Shown here: positions 41,198-51,523 of the stretch, in pieces | Numbering within the stretch: the stretch's first letter is position 1 | Layout: every line of letters begins with the position of its first letter | NCBI RefSeq assembly: GCF_030269925.1 | Contig: NC_085120.1 | Span: 11,683,501 to 11,747,500 of the forward strand | Source: Bombyx mori | Lineage: Eukaryota > Arthropoda > Insecta > Lepidoptera > Bombycidae | DNA length: 64,000 nt | Direction of reading: 5' to 3' | The notes under the pieces: generated by a model | Told to the model about the DNA's origin: nothing | Database searches by the model: none | What the model saw: only the letters and a program-made list of their open reading frames with translations | Translations under genes and position numbers: made by a program

Positions 41198-41989
41198 TTT
41201 TTTTTTTGCCCTTGTAGTCAGACGAGCATTCGGCCCACCTGATGGTGAGTGGTTATCGTCGCCCATGGACTTCAGCAATGCCAGGAGCAGAGCCAAGCCG
41301 CTGCCTACCGCTTAATACTCTCCACAAGCCTCGTTTGAAGAAGGACATGTCATAGCGCTCGGGAAACACCGTGGAGAGGAGCTCATTGCATAGCCGGATG
41401 GTACGTGGCAAAAAAGACCTCTGGAAACGCACTGTGGATGACCGCAGTGGCTCCAGGTAGTATGGATGAACTCTACTCCGGTGGCGATGGTAAAAACGAG
41501 ATGCCGGTATCATCTCGAACAACTCCTCAGAGCACTCCCCATGGAACATACGGTACAAAATACAGAGGGAACCGAAGTCCCTCCGCAGACCCAGACGTTC
41601 GAAACGATCCGTGAGGATGGGATTATCGACAATCCGAACGGCCCTCTTCTGTATGGAGTCAAGTGGAAGAAGCTGGTATTTGGGAGCCCCGGCCCAGAGA
41701 TGGGAGCAGTACTCCACGCGAGGTCGGACTTGTGCTTTATAAAGCAAAAGCCTTTGTCTAGGCGTGAAGTACCGCTTTACTCTGTTGAGGACTCCCAGCA
41801 TTTTGGACGCCAACTTGGCTTTGCCTTCCAGATGACTCCAAAACTGGACATCGCTCGAAATGTCGACCCCAAGTATCCCGATACTCTCGGAAGGTTGCAG
41901 GGATACTCCTTGGAATTGCGGCGCCATGACAAAGGGGTCATTCTTCGCAGTGAACGCGCAAACCTGTGTCTTTAACGGGTTGAATTGAG
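41198..41989 (-). mobile_element. CR1/Jockey-group LINE (family C), 5'-truncated, inside LINE tail D
   Basis: A 792-bp minus-strand insert with a short poly(A) (T-run at 41198-41207), a 3' UTR and an open frame reaching the 5' truncation. The target duplication and the intact frame suggest a relatively young insertion into an older element. Confidence 0.9.
41253..41987 (-). pseudogene. Reverse transcriptase C-terminal part (CR1/Jockey group)
   Basis: The frame is open from the truncation: FNPLKTQVCAFTAKNDPFV precedes MAPQFQGVSLQPSESIGILG VDISSD. Then come LASKMLGVLNRVKRYFTPRQ, LYKAQVRPRVEYCSHLWAGA, QKRAVRIVDNP, a CILYRMFHGEC stretch, HRSRVHPYYLE, RFQRSFLPRTIRLCNELLS, and ERYDMSFFKRGLWRVL to the stop at 41253. 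About 245 codons cover the end of the reverse transcriptase and the C-terminal domain. The catalytic core and endonuclease are missing. I am sure of the LINE assignment and less sure of the clade (CR1 versus Jockey). Confidence 0.9.
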
Positions 41990-42085
41990 CCCTAGCAAGA
42001 GCAGTGCTTCGCAGAATCTATCACCGGATCGGAAACGCGATCGACTGAGAAGATCCGGCGAGAAACTCAGTGGGCTGTAATATAG
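41990..42085 (-). mobile_element. LINE family-D tail, 5' half, split by insertion
   Basis: The antisense of CACTGAGTTTCTCGCCGGAT, CCGATCCGGTGATAGATTC and GCTCTTGCTAGGG; continues 41090-41197. Confidence 0.85.
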
Positions 42086-42764
42086 GATCCATTGCTCTGT
42101 CAACATTAACATTTCTAGTAGAACAACTGCAAACTAAAGAGAGTGTAAATGTACTCGGATTTCTGGATGTATTAAAATAATCCGCTTACGCTTAACACTC
42201 TGTGTACCGCCGCAGGGTACAAGTGACCACAAGCAATGTCTGCCCATTGAGACGTAATCTGCTATGCACAGAGCTTGTAGCAACAACGCGTATGGCATTC
42301 CAGATTCGGTAGACCGTTTCAATGTGACATTATTGGTACAAGGTCAGAATGTGATCTATACATTCGACATTCTATATGTGTCTAGTCCAGTATTTTATGC
42401 GTCTATGTGTGAACACGATTTTTGATAGTTAGAGAAATTTGACGACTCCTACAATTTATGGCTTCTGGGAGCGCTATAGTGATGTTTACTTGGAATCCTC
42501 CATGCTATATTGCTGTGTGACAGTTCCTTTATTTTTGAACCGAAACAGTCTTTTTTTCCGATAAGAAGAACAGAAAAGCCGTTGTTACATTTCAATTCAA
42601 ATATATGGACTATATAATCAATGTAGTCTCCTCATAAAAGCAGCAGCTAGCGAGTATACTTTATCTAGAAAAGTACCTAAAATTTCCTCTAGTATCCAAT
42701 TAAGCTATTTAGAAATCCAAATAGTACTGAATCCTAGTCTGTCGCTATCCTAGAAGATAATATA
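42086..42764. other. Unique stretch, no gene seen
   Basis: No recognised element. The region around 42185-42320 (TACCGCCGCAGGGTAC) is somewhat GC-richer but matches nothing I know. Confidence 0.4.
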
Positions 42765-42890
42765 AGATTCAAGGTTGGTAGGCAGCGGCTTGGCTCTGCT
42801 CCTGGCATTGCTGAAGTCCATGGGCGACGGTAAACACTTACCATCAGGTAGGCCGTACACTCGTCTGCAAAGGCTATAAAAAAATTAAAA
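42765..42890 (+). mobile_element. LINE family-C 3' tail
   Basis: GGTAGGCAGCGGCTTGGCTC, TGGCATTGCTGAAGTCCATG, ACTTACCATCAGGTAGGCCG, CTCGTCTGCAAAGG, then A-rich sequence. No coding part. Confidence 0.87.
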
Positions 42891-43474
42891 AAATTCAAGT
42901 AATCCTCACTAAAATACATCGAAAACGTTAAGCAAACCAAAAACAAAGACAGAATTAACCCTTAAAGTCCTTAAACATATCTCCAACCCACCTGTTTCCA
43001 TTATCCCATCATGCTTCGAATAAACTTAACGATTTAACCCTATAATGTTATTCGTGGGTCTCGGATACCCGTTTCGTAATGTCGGAATCTCCACTGATGG
43101 GTACGACGGACCCTCAGAATTGTTGCGGCTCAAATATTTTTAACATGCACGCATTATTCGGGTTTATAGGTTGTTTAATGACACGTAGACAAGATTATGG
43201 CACGCATTAAATGTAATGGCGAAGAGGGTAATGATTTTTTATGTATATTACCTAATTTAAAAAGATTCTTTAATATTCAAAAGTGACGTGTTAGAAGTAT
43301 CTATATTATGTTTGAAAATTTGGAAATTACTACATTAGATTTTTTTGTGCATCATTTCTGTTCATACATGGGATTATGGTTTTTATCGATAGATATTATG
43401 TACGTTAGAAAGATTAGTTGGGATATAAATTTCTTTATGGTCACTCTCTGTTTTAAGGTGAACTTTAATAACAC
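42891..43474. other. Unique stretch, no gene seen
   Basis: Nothing recognised. Confidence 0.45.
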
Positions 43475-43867
43475 TGTTACGCGCTGGGGCTCGGGATAAA
43501 TAAATGTTCCACCAAAGTACAACTTAAAACTGTATTTATCACTTAGAACACACACAGAACACTTTAAAATTCTCAATTCGCTTCCGCTTCGCTTCAGGTA
43601 ATCCGTTCGCTGTTTCGCTTCGAGTAGTTCCGATTACTGACTGTTTGCTTGCCAACTTTGCAACGCTTTTATAGTCGATACGACATCCCTAGAATTATCG
43701 AGAATATCCCATACAAGTCGATTATTATATGATAATAAATGGCGTTGTACTTCCGCTATCTGATAATAGATAGCGTTGTACTTCTCGAGCGTTCTAGATG
43801 CTATTAGATCCTTCGATATTCGTTCGACGATTCGGCGATAGATGGCGTTACTCTTACAGGCGTTACA
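43475..43867 (-). mobile_element. Solo LTR (family E), minus strand
   Basis: The plus-strand ends are TGTTACGCGC and GGCGTTACA. On the minus strand it follows the order of the 45430 copy: GAGTAACGCCATCTATCGCC, CTCGAGAAGTACAACGC, GACTATAAAAGCG (TATA box), CGAAACAGCGAACGGAT, GAAGCGAAGCGGAAGCG, GGAACATTTATTTATCCC. No internal retroviral-like genes adjoin it. The flanks ACAC and ATAC may be a decayed 4-bp target duplication. Confidence 0.85.
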
Positions 43868-44261
43868 ATACTAATAACTTATAGTATTATTAACACTTTC
43901 TAGGGCTACCAATGGAAGTACATCTTGATAAAAAGTATCCTATTATTGATTTAGGTTATATAGTATCATTGTGCGGAATTTTATTAAAATCCTTCCAGCT
44001 ATCTCTGCGTATTTGAATAACAAACATCCAAATATACGAACTTATACGTTTGAAATATTAGTAAATATGATATTTTGCTTAAAGAACGCCATGTACTACA
44101 AATCGTGAGTGAATGTGATACACTGTGGCTTCATCAAGAATTAATTTGTTGGCATTGTATTTCGGGCATTGACACTGAGTTTCAGTTACAACTAAACTTA
44201 ATATGTGAACGTGCGAGACAGATTATCGATATTCCATTTTTAAACACGAAAGTAGATGAGT
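43868..44261. other. Unique stretch, no gene seen
   Basis: The start of the 143-codon frame at 44075 lies here with no recognised motif; it runs into LINE tail. Confidence 0.4.
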
Positions 44262-44429
44262 TCACGCCTCATCCATGTCCTTCTTCAAGCGAGGCTTGTG
44301 GAGAGTACTTAATGGTAGGCAGCGGATTGGCTCTACCCCTGGCATTGCTCAAGTCCATCAGCGACGGTAACCACTCACCATCAGGTGGGCCGTGTGCTCG
44401 TCTGCCAACAAGGGCAATAAAAATAAAAA
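44262..44429 (+). mobile_element. LINE family-C 3' tail, first of a tandem pair
   Basis: SSSEACGEYLMVGSG-type reading frame remnant, then GGCAGCGGATTGGCTCTACC, GGTAACCACTCACCATCAGG, CTCGTCTGCCAACAAGGGC and AATAAAAATAAAAAA. Confidence 0.87.
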
Positions 44430-44757
44430 ATCTGGAGTCGCTGTGTTCACCCACAGTACGTATACAGAGATCTTTTGTTACCTCATACCATCCGACTCTA
44501 AAATGAGTTCCCCTCCACGGTGTTTCCTGAGTGCTAGGTGCTCTACTTCAAACGAGGCTTGCGGAGAATCCTTAGCAGTAACCAGTGGCTCGGCTGTGCG
44601 TTCAGAAGCGACGTTATTACACTTAATTCCTCAAGCAACTATCCGGTAGTCAGCGGCTTGGCTCTGACCCTGGCGTTGCTGAAATTCATGGGCGACGGTA
44701 ACCACTCACCATCAGGTGGGCCGTATGCTCGTCTGCATAGAAGGGCAATAAAAAAAA
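44430..44757 (+). mobile_element. LINE family-C C-terminus and 3' tail, second of a tandem pair
   Basis: GTACGTATACAGAGATCTTT, GAGTTCCCCTCCACGGTGTT and CTACTTCAAACGAGGCTTGC match the region upstream of the tail in other copies. The CAGTGGCTCGGCTGTG start of the tail is repeated ~70 bp later as CAGCGGCTTGGCTCTGACCC, so the copy is internally duplicated or composed of two insertions. It ends in an A-run at 44747-44757. Confidence 0.82.
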
Positions 44758-45429
44758 ATACATCTGATGACGCTCCAAGTAAAATTCTGGTTTAAAATAT
44801 GAAGACCGCTGTCCAGGAATTACCTTAGTCGTTTTAAACACCGTCCCAGGAATTCAGTACATCATGACCAACGGTTTAAGTACGAATTCTAAATCAAAAT
44901 ACTTTCCGGAATTATTTCCCGGATCGCCTGTGACAATTTCACACATTTTCCACTTACAAAGTAAACCTTCGCTTAATTAAAGGACAAAGGAAAACTAGTT
45001 AGCCCCCGAGTCTTTATTAAAAGTGTAATTACAATTTGTAATTACTCAGGTTAATTACGCGCTGTGCGTAATTAATTTTTTGGAACGTATGCGAATCCAC
45101 GAATATTTGGGCAGAAATTTATTTGCATTGTTCTCTTGTGCTGGTACAAGGATGTTTTAAGGAAAACGAACTTTTAAATGTTACACGTTTTCTTCACAAA
45201 TCTTAAAAACTTACTGGAAATTATAGAATTTTAGGAGAGTTTAATTACCAAATAGCTTTTTTTGTCCTGTCTGCAAATCACAGATTATTACCGAGTACTA
45301 TTATCATATTTATCTGGTACCATCCGTACAGCCATAAGGACTAAAGAATCGACTTAACAAGAGCTCCACATGAAAAAGCGCCTTTACCTTTCTATGCCGA
45401 GAATGTTCACTAAGCTTCTCTGAACATAT
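44758..45429. other. Unique stretch, no gene seen
   Basis: Nothing recognised. Confidence 0.45.
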
Positions 45430-45813
45430 TGTTACGCTGGTAAGAGTAACGCCATCTATCGCCGAATGGTTGTACGAATATCCAAGAATCTAGTAACACC
45501 TACAACGCTCGAGAAGTACAACGCCATCTATTGTTAGATAGTGGAATGCCATACTCGAAATGCGTGGAATATTCTCGATAATTATAGGGATATGGTATCG
45601 GCTATAAAAGCGCTGCAGAGACGGTACGCAGTTAGTCAGTAATCGGAACTACTCGAAGCGAAACAGCGAACGGATCACCTGAAGCGAAGCGGAAGAAGCG
45701 AATTGCGAATTTTAAAGTATCTGTGAAGTGTTTTAAGTGTTCTAAGTGTTGAATACAGTTTTTAGTTGTACTTTGGTGGAACATTTATTTATCCCGAATC
45801 CCAGCGCGCAACA
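45430..45813 (+). mobile_element. Solo LTR (family E), plus strand, best preserved
   Basis: Runs from TGTTACGC to GCGCAACA, 384 bp, with ATAT on both sides (45426-45429, 45814-45817) as a 4-bp target duplication. A TATA box (GGCTATAAAAGCG) at 45599-45611 is followed ~25 bp later by CAGTTAGTCAGTAATCGG, an initiator-like region. A GAAGCGAAGCGGAAGAAGCG purine block and ATTTATTTATCCCG lie near the end. The TG...CA ends and the 4-bp duplication fit Ty3/gypsy-type elements, but the coding region that would decide this is absent. Confidence 0.88.
45599..45611 (+). promoter_or_regulatory. TATA box of the solo LTR
   Basis: GGCTATAAAAGCG in the middle of the LTR; the equivalent site is preserved at 51317-51329 (GGCTATAAAAGCG) and on the minus strand of 43475-43867. 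Confidence 0.7.
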
Positions 45814-45817
45814 ATAT

Positions 45818-47365
45818 ATATGATGCGACCAAATATGAGTTGGAGAAGCAGTTGATCGTAAAACAAATACAGGGGAAGCGCTCCGGGGGCCGAATATCCA
45901 ATACCATAATGTAAAAGTATTGTAGAGGCAACAAGAGAAATTCTAGAACGATCTATTGAACTGACGCGGGTCAGACATAAATATAGACAAATAATATGTA
46001 GTCACGATCCTCATTAGCGAGGGAACGATAAAGAAGATATCCGGAACTGAGTAATATTCCCTCTTCTGTGTTTCCAGAGCACTGAATGAATGAATGCATT
46101 GAATCAAAGGATGATCGAAAATGTACCTAAACGTATCTAACAGAAAGAACATTTTCGCTCCTACTTCGGCCACTTGGCTGAGGACCTACTTATTATCTTC
46201 ACTGGTGGTTAGCTGACAAGTTTATGACATACATAGCATAACACAGTTAATGTAGTCCCTAAACACAATCAACACAAACAAGCCAGAACCCACATACTTA
46301 AGCATAGGTCTTTAAAATTACTCAGTGGTAAGAGATCACGTGCTTTTCAAGTTGCTTCGTGCATTTCTCAAGGCATTTTACGGTATCTTTAGTCGTTCAT
46401 TCGAGTTTAACTCGACTCGACTCAACCTCTAACGCATGTTTTGGTATGCTTGATCGTAAAAATGACCTTCACTCAAACGTCCCTCGAAATGTTCCTCTTT
46501 CCTTACTCACCGGAGTGGAGTAAAGGAACTGTCAAGTCAAGGTACCTCGCGACGTACTGTTACATAACGCAATTTAAGTAATAATGCAGGTTAAGTCATT
46601 CTTGAATGCATCGTCTTTATATAAAGAAGATTTATTTATTGCTAAAGCGTGGCAGAACAGAATTAGCTTGAGTAGCGGAAACACATCGTTTGTATTATTT
46701 CTTTTATAATATAAACAGTCAGTTTCCTTTTTTTTAAAAGAGTTCCTGGATCCACCCCGTTACAGTACCTTGAATGTGCCTCAAAACCAAAAACAGTAGA
46801 GTTGAGGAATATTGTAATTATCGACTAAACAATGTTTAGTAAACATACCAAAGTCGAGTAAGTTTTGGAGGAATGCTCGCGGCGTCCACGGCTGAGTTAA
46901 AATGGAGGAAATGTCTAAAGATATGGGCGATAGTTTCTTCGGGGACTCGATGCTCGATCCCTGGGCCAGTGGGCTCCTCTAAACAGCTTCCCAAGACGAA
47001 CGAAAGAAAATACAAATTTTGGTACCAAGTAGAACCTGATAAAGATCCTTTTCTCCAAGAACAAGCAAACGTAGCATTCTTCAAAAGTCTTTATTCCTTA
47101 TGGCGAAATTCATTGCGGCATTCAAAACAAAGTTGGCATTCCCTCCGGTACCCTAAGGCATACTATTTAGTGCCCAAAGAGAAAAGTCCTGGCTCGGTAA
47201 AGACATTACGTGGGTTTTCAAGGGAATTAAACTTCTACAAGTTTACAATTTGTTGTAAAACTTAAGACATATAATGTTACTTTAATATGTGCTGCCAATG
47301 TATTATTGCCTATAATTTCGGAGAGTTCTAGTGATAATGGTCTGTTTAGTTATACCTCGGGGGCT
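45818..47365. other. Unique stretch with one unassigned 130-codon frame
   Basis: No repeat recognised. See the separate entry for 46873-47265. Confidence 0.4.
46873..47265 (+). CDS. Unassigned open frame, 130 codons, doubtful
   Basis: The frame begins MLAASTAELKWRKCLKIWAI, has a central KYKFWYQVEPDKDPFLQEQA stretch and ends LNFYKFTICCKT. It is less low-complexity and less AT-driven than the other orphan frames in the window, and it lies in a 1.5-kb stretch free of recognised repeats. I see no known domain, signal peptide or membrane segment. No splice sites or polyadenylation context make it convincing. An 82-codon frame lies antisense at 46836-47084. It could be an exon fragment, an old transposon piece or chance. 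I do not assign a function. Confidence 0.2.
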   Translation: MLAASTAELKWRKCLKIWAIVSSGTRCSIPGPVGSSKQLPKTNERKYKFWYQVEPDKDPFLQEQANVAFFKSLYSLWRNSLRHSKQSWHSLRYPKAYYLVPKEKSPGSVKTLRGFSRELNFYKFTICCKT

Positions 47366-47370
47366 ATGGG

Positions 47371-47618
47371 GTTTTTTTTTATTGCTTAGATGGGTGGATG
47401 ATCTCTCAGCCCACCTGGTGTTAAGTGGTTACTGAAACTCATAGACATCTATGACGTAAATGCGCCACCCACTTTGAGATATAAGTTCTAAGGTCTCAAG
47501 TATAGTTACAGCGACTGTCCCACCCTTCAAACCGAACGCATTACTGCTTCACGGCAGAAATAGGCAAGGTGGTTGGTACCTACCCGTGCAAACTCACAAG
47601 AGGTCCTACCACCAGTAA
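47371..47618 (-). mobile_element. Bm1 SINE 3' part
   Basis: TTTTTTTTTATTGCTTAGAT to GAGGTCCTACCACCAGTAA; lacks the tRNA head. Confidence 0.88.
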
Positions 47619-47751
47619 CTAGCTCTACCTGTGGTTACAACATTATCTTATCTTATCCGTTGTAACAGTATCCCATCCCATCAATCACCTCAATTAGCAT
47701 GTTGGATAAGGTCACGATCCACTTATTTTTAAATCAGTACTGAATTACCTA

Positions 47752-48050
47752 AATGACTTCCACTGTGAAGGAATTACCTCGTATAATAAAAATCAAACCC
47801 ACAAAAATATAATTTGTGTACTTACTGGTGGTAAAGGGTTTTGTGAGCCCTCATCTCGTAAGACGCCTGTTTTGCAGGCACCCCTCTTTCAGCCATGAAG
47901 CAAAAATGCGTTTCGGTTTGAAGAATGGGCCAGCCGTTGTACTGTAAAACTGATACTTGAAACTCATTCCGGTTTTTGATATCTGTGGGCTCCAATTACT
48001 ATTTCATATCAGGTCGGCCGTGCGCTCGTCCATCCACCTGAGTTAAAAAG
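47752..48050 (+). mobile_element. Bm1 SINE, head missing, diverged
   Basis: Starts in the middle region (GACTTCCACTGTGAAGGAAT, AATAAAAATCAAACCCAC), then ACTGGTGGTAAAGG, ATGCGTTTCGGTTTGAAG, and ends GTCGGCCGTGCGCTCGTCC, CACCTGAGTTAAAAAG. Confidence 0.82.
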
Positions 48051-48520
48051 ATACGATAACTTAAATTGCTGGTATTCACTCCAACGTGGAGGTCAAAGTC
48101 TATATATAGCTCAGTAGCAGAAACGACAGGATAATGGTTAATATCCGTGCGGGCTCACAATAATATGCTTCTCCGCTAGCATTACCAAAAAATCCTTTAT
48201 AACAAAAACCACGATTTCATTCTCTTGTGATACGTGCTCCAAATACCATATAGAATTCTTCTTCCAATAAAACACTTCTTTTTGTTCTGTTCTATTTGTC
48301 GACAAATTTATATGGAACAAAGACTGTGTCCTATTCTAAAGGCACTTCAATACGTCACTGAAATTCGCAAGGAAATTACTTTATGCATGTTCGTGCGGAT
48401 CGTTGGAAATGGAAAATGCAATGTGGAGATTGTAAATTTTATTTTGGTGACGCGAGTAAAGTAGGAGAATCAAATATAAAAGACACAAAGACTACTAGTA
48501 CTCTATTATCGGCAGTCCAT
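48051..48520. other. Unique stretch, no gene seen
   Basis: Frames at 48138-48464 have no recognised motif. Confidence 0.45.
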
Positions 48521-48523
48521 AAT

Positions 48524-49067
48524 TTTTTTTTATTGCCCTTGTAGATAGACGAGCATACGGCCCACCTAATGGTGAGTGGTTACCGTCGCCCATGGACTTC
48601 AGCAATGCCAGGGGCAGAGCCAAGCCACTGCCTACCGTTTAATACTCTCCACAAGCCTCGTTTGAAGAAGGACATGTCATAGCGCTCGGGAAACACCGTG
48701 GTGGGGAGCTCATTCCATAGCCAGATGGTACATGGCAAAAAAGACCTCTGGAAACGGACTGTGGATGACCACAGTGGCTCCAGGTAGTATGAATGAACTC
48801 TACTCCGGTGGCGGGCGGTGCGATGGTAAAAACGAGACGTTGGTACCATCTCGAACAATTCCTCAGAGAACTCCCCATGGAACATGCGGTACAAAATACA
48901 GAGGGAACCGAAGTCCCTCCGCAGACCCAGAAGTTCCAAACGCTCCGTGAGAATGGGATTATCGACAATCCGAACGGCCCTCTTCTGTATGGAGTCAAAT
49001 GGAAGAAGCTGGTATTTGGGAGCCCCGGCCCAGAGATGGGAGCAGTACTCCACGCGAGGCAAATAAT
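48524..49067 (-). mobile_element. CR1/Jockey-group LINE (family C), 5'-truncated
   Basis: The minus strand carries a poly(A) (T-run at 48524-48531), a 3' UTR and a ~160-codon frame 48580-49067. The frame reads PRVEYCSHLWAGAPKYQLLP FDSIQKRAVRIVDNPIL, LGLRRDFGSLCILYRMFHG, RSRVHSYYLEPLW and LWNELPTTVFPERYDMSFFK. It is closely related to 41253-41987, which starts ~80 codons earlier. ATAAT flanks both sides and may be the target duplication. Confidence 0.9.
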
Positions 49068-49573
49068 ACACTCTATTTATTTATTTATTTAGTTGCACGA
49101 ACAAAGTGATCATCCATACAAAATATTGAAAAATTTACAGTAAGTACATGATGTCACAGTCTCTTTTACCTCCATACCCCCACATATCTCAAAAAACGTT
49201 TCGCTCATTCGTCATCATTCTTTGATAAGTCAGTCATCGTCCAGGCGGTTCGATTGTGGAATGCTCTGCCGGATGCAGTGAGAAGTGCTCCAACTTTAAA
49301 CTGCTTTAAAATAATGGTGAAGGAACATTCATCTGCTTAGTGTTGTTTGTTTGTACATACACGCATACATATATGCTTTATCATTTCCACACTGTTGATC
49401 TATGATGTGTATGTAAGTTTATTAGTATGTATGTATATTGGTATATAAATCTAATAGTTATTTCATATTATATGTAAACGGTATATATCTATTTGTTGTG
49501 TGTATATATTTTCTATAAGAATGTATTGCCAATAGTAAACTAAACAGTTGTCTGAAAGAGTTTGCTTTTGGCG
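49068..49573 (+). pseudogene. LINE C-terminal remnant with long 3' UTR, interrupted
   Basis: Around 49205-49340 the plus strand reads FFDKSVIVQAVRLWNALPDA VRSAPTLNCFKIMVKEH before a stop at 49338. RLWN.LP and F...VK are the C-terminal signature of CR1/Jockey-group elements, from a different family than C. A TGTATGTA-rich 3' UTR follows. It is split by the insertion at 49583 and resumes at 49810. Confidence 0.75.
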
Positions 49574-49582
49574 ATAAGACCA
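49574..49582. repeat. 9-bp target-site duplication ATAAGACCA, left copy
   Basis: ATAAGACCA recurs at 49801-49809 at the other end of the inserted element. Confidence 0.9.
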
Positions 49583-49800
49583 ACTTCTTTCTTTTTTTTT
49601 TTGTGGTCAGGAGGAAATCACCGGACTCCCACGCTCCACTGGGGATGGAAGGCGGGGCATGTCGGAGTCGAATCGACTAAAACCTCCTGTCGCTCAACAA
49701 CCCACGTCCGAGCCTCGCATGAGATAGAACTCATGAAAAGGCAAGGGGAGGAGAGTAAAGCGTTTAGTGCGGAGCACATCTCTCCCATCACCCTCCCCCA
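49583..49800 (-). mobile_element. LINE 3' end with poly(A), nested in another LINE UTR
   Basis: A 218-bp insert flanked by the 9-bp duplication. The minus strand ends GAAATCCACCGG-like then CCTCCTGACCACAAAAAAAA. It contains CTATCTCATGCGAGGCTCGG, GTGGGTTGTTGAGCGACAGG and GACATGCCCCGCCTTCC. Only the 3' UTR is present, so I cannot name the clade. Confidence 0.85.
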
Positions 49801-49809
49801 ATAAGACCA

Positions 49810-49895
49810 CCTATTGTACAAATGTATCTGCCTGTTGACTGTTTTTGAATGTAAATTGTGTTTCGGTGTGCAATAAAGTGTATTCTCTCTCTCAC
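49810..49895 (+). mobile_element. Continuation of the interrupted LINE 3' UTR
   Basis: GTGTTTCGGTGTGCAATAAA with a TCTCTCTC end; contains an AATAAA polyadenylation-type signal near the terminus. Confidence 0.65.
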
Positions 49896-50074
49896 CTTAA
49901 TTATAGGTGCAATTGACATTGCAATAGTTGACAACATCTTGCAATTAGAAAAATAAAAATACAATGATTACATACTCTACACAGCAGCGAAAACACGCCC
50001 GTCTACCACCATAAGAATCAGGGCTTTAAGAATCAGTAATTGATTGTAAATTTGATGTTAGTACTGCGAGAAGA

Positions 50075-50210
50075 CGTAGCATGGGTAAGACTCCCACAAG
50101 GACCGACGACCTATTGAGATTTGCGGGGATCCGTTGGATGCAAGCAGCAGAAGACTGGTCGTTGTGGCTTGGAAAGGCTAGCAGTGGATGTCTGTGGGCT
50201 GATAGATAAA
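50075..50210 (+). pseudogene. RTE-clade LINE C-terminal remnant
   Basis: Reads GRPTTY-like, then LLRFAGIRWMQAAEDWSLWL GKAS and GCLWADR followed by stops; the 3' end has GATGTCTGTGGGCTGATAG. The WMQ.A.D...W spacing is the RTE tail. Confidence 0.75.
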
Positions 50211-51156
50211 TAGACTACTCGATGAACAGAATGGAAATGGCAGTAGGATTTCGAGTCGCATACCCCTATCATCATGACCTACGAAACCTTCACCATTTTA
50301 ATTTGAGACCCCATACCTCAATTCACGTTCGAATATTAACTGAAAACTAATTTTCGATTTTCAAAGTCATCCATGAAACATCCAATGAATACGGTACATT
50401 TAGTGTACCGTAATCCCAATTTGAATATATAACAATACATTAAACCGAGTTTGAAACGATACCACGAATCGCGTCGGGGACTATTAAATTAGACCCATCT
50501 AGCATAGCACTTAGCATTTAGGTCGGTTTGAATATTAATTCCTTATTGTGATCGTAAAACCTGGTACATTAATCAACGTGTCGCAGTTTCGGAATTAGAA
50601 CGATACCGGCGCTGATTTCATTAGGTTAGTGGAGATTATGACGTCATGTTGCCTAGCGGTGGGATGGAGCCGTGGTCTTTAGTGACGCGGTGGGTATTCA
50701 GATATTATATTGTCAGCTGTGAATGTTTGCGCTCGTGTATTTGAAGAAAGAACACTAAGCCTTCAAATTGGCTCATTTTAAATTTGGAAACAATATTTAA
50801 TTTAAATTATATGGATTATTCTAGAATGATTGAATAATAAAGGACTATACTAAGAAGACAACATTTAAAGCATTAAATATCCTTTTTAAATTATTATTTT
50901 AAACAATATTATTGAATTGTGTAAAACTGTACTCATCTTTTTTTATGACCGACAGGTTAGTGAATTTGTCCAAGAAAAATATTTTTTTTAAACTAAAGAG
51001 TCAGATAAAGAGAAGACCCTCCATCGAGCCGGTGATATTGCTCGGTAGACCGACGTTGAATGTTGTTGTTCGGAACTTGGATATACTATCAGGCAAGCTT
51101 ATCTTGAAAATGTCCTAAGCGAGATTCAGGCACCTGTCAAATACCTAGTACTGTAT
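50211..51156. other. Unique stretch, no gene seen
   Basis: Nothing recognised; the 68-codon frame at 50912-51118 is unsupported. Confidence 0.45.
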
Positions 51157-51523
51157 TGTTACGCCGGTAAGAGTAACGCCATATATCGCCGAATAGTCGA
51201 ACGAATATTGAAGGATCCAGAAAGCTCGAGAATTACAACGCCATCTATTGTCAGATAGCAGGAACTACAACTAGAGATGTGTGGAATATTCTCGATGATT
51301 CTAGGGATGAGGTATCGGCTATAAAAGCGTTGTAGGGATCGCGCCCAGTCAGTCAGCAATCGGAACTACTCGAAGCGATACAGCGAAAGGATCACCTGAA
51401 GCGAAGCGGAACAAGCGAATGGAGAGTTTTAAAGTGTTTGTGAACTGTTTAAGTGGTTTAAGTGTTGAATAGTTTTTAAGTTGTACTTTGTGAAATTTTA
51501 TTTATCCAGAACCAAACGCCACA
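51157..51523 (+). mobile_element. Solo LTR (family E), plus strand
   Basis: TGTTACGCCGGTAAGAGTAA, CGCCATCTATTGTCAGATAG, GGCTATAAAAGCG, CGAAGCGATACAGCGAAAGG, GAAGCGAAGCGGAACAAGCG and a CGCCACA end. Diverged from the 45430 copy; the end is slightly shortened. No clear target duplication remains. Confidence 0.85.

Noticed and set aside
41466..41975. 169-codon plus-strand protein
   Set aside because: It is the antisense of the intact LINE reverse-transcriptase frame on the minus strand.
44075..44506. 143-codon protein
   Set aside because: The first half has no motif and the second half is LINE family-C tail, so it is not a gene.
43475..45813. Full-length LTR retrotransposon between two LTRs
   Set aside because: The LTRs at 43475 and 45430 are in opposite orientation and the DNA between them holds LINE tails and unique sequence, with no gag or pol. 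Each is a separate solo LTR.
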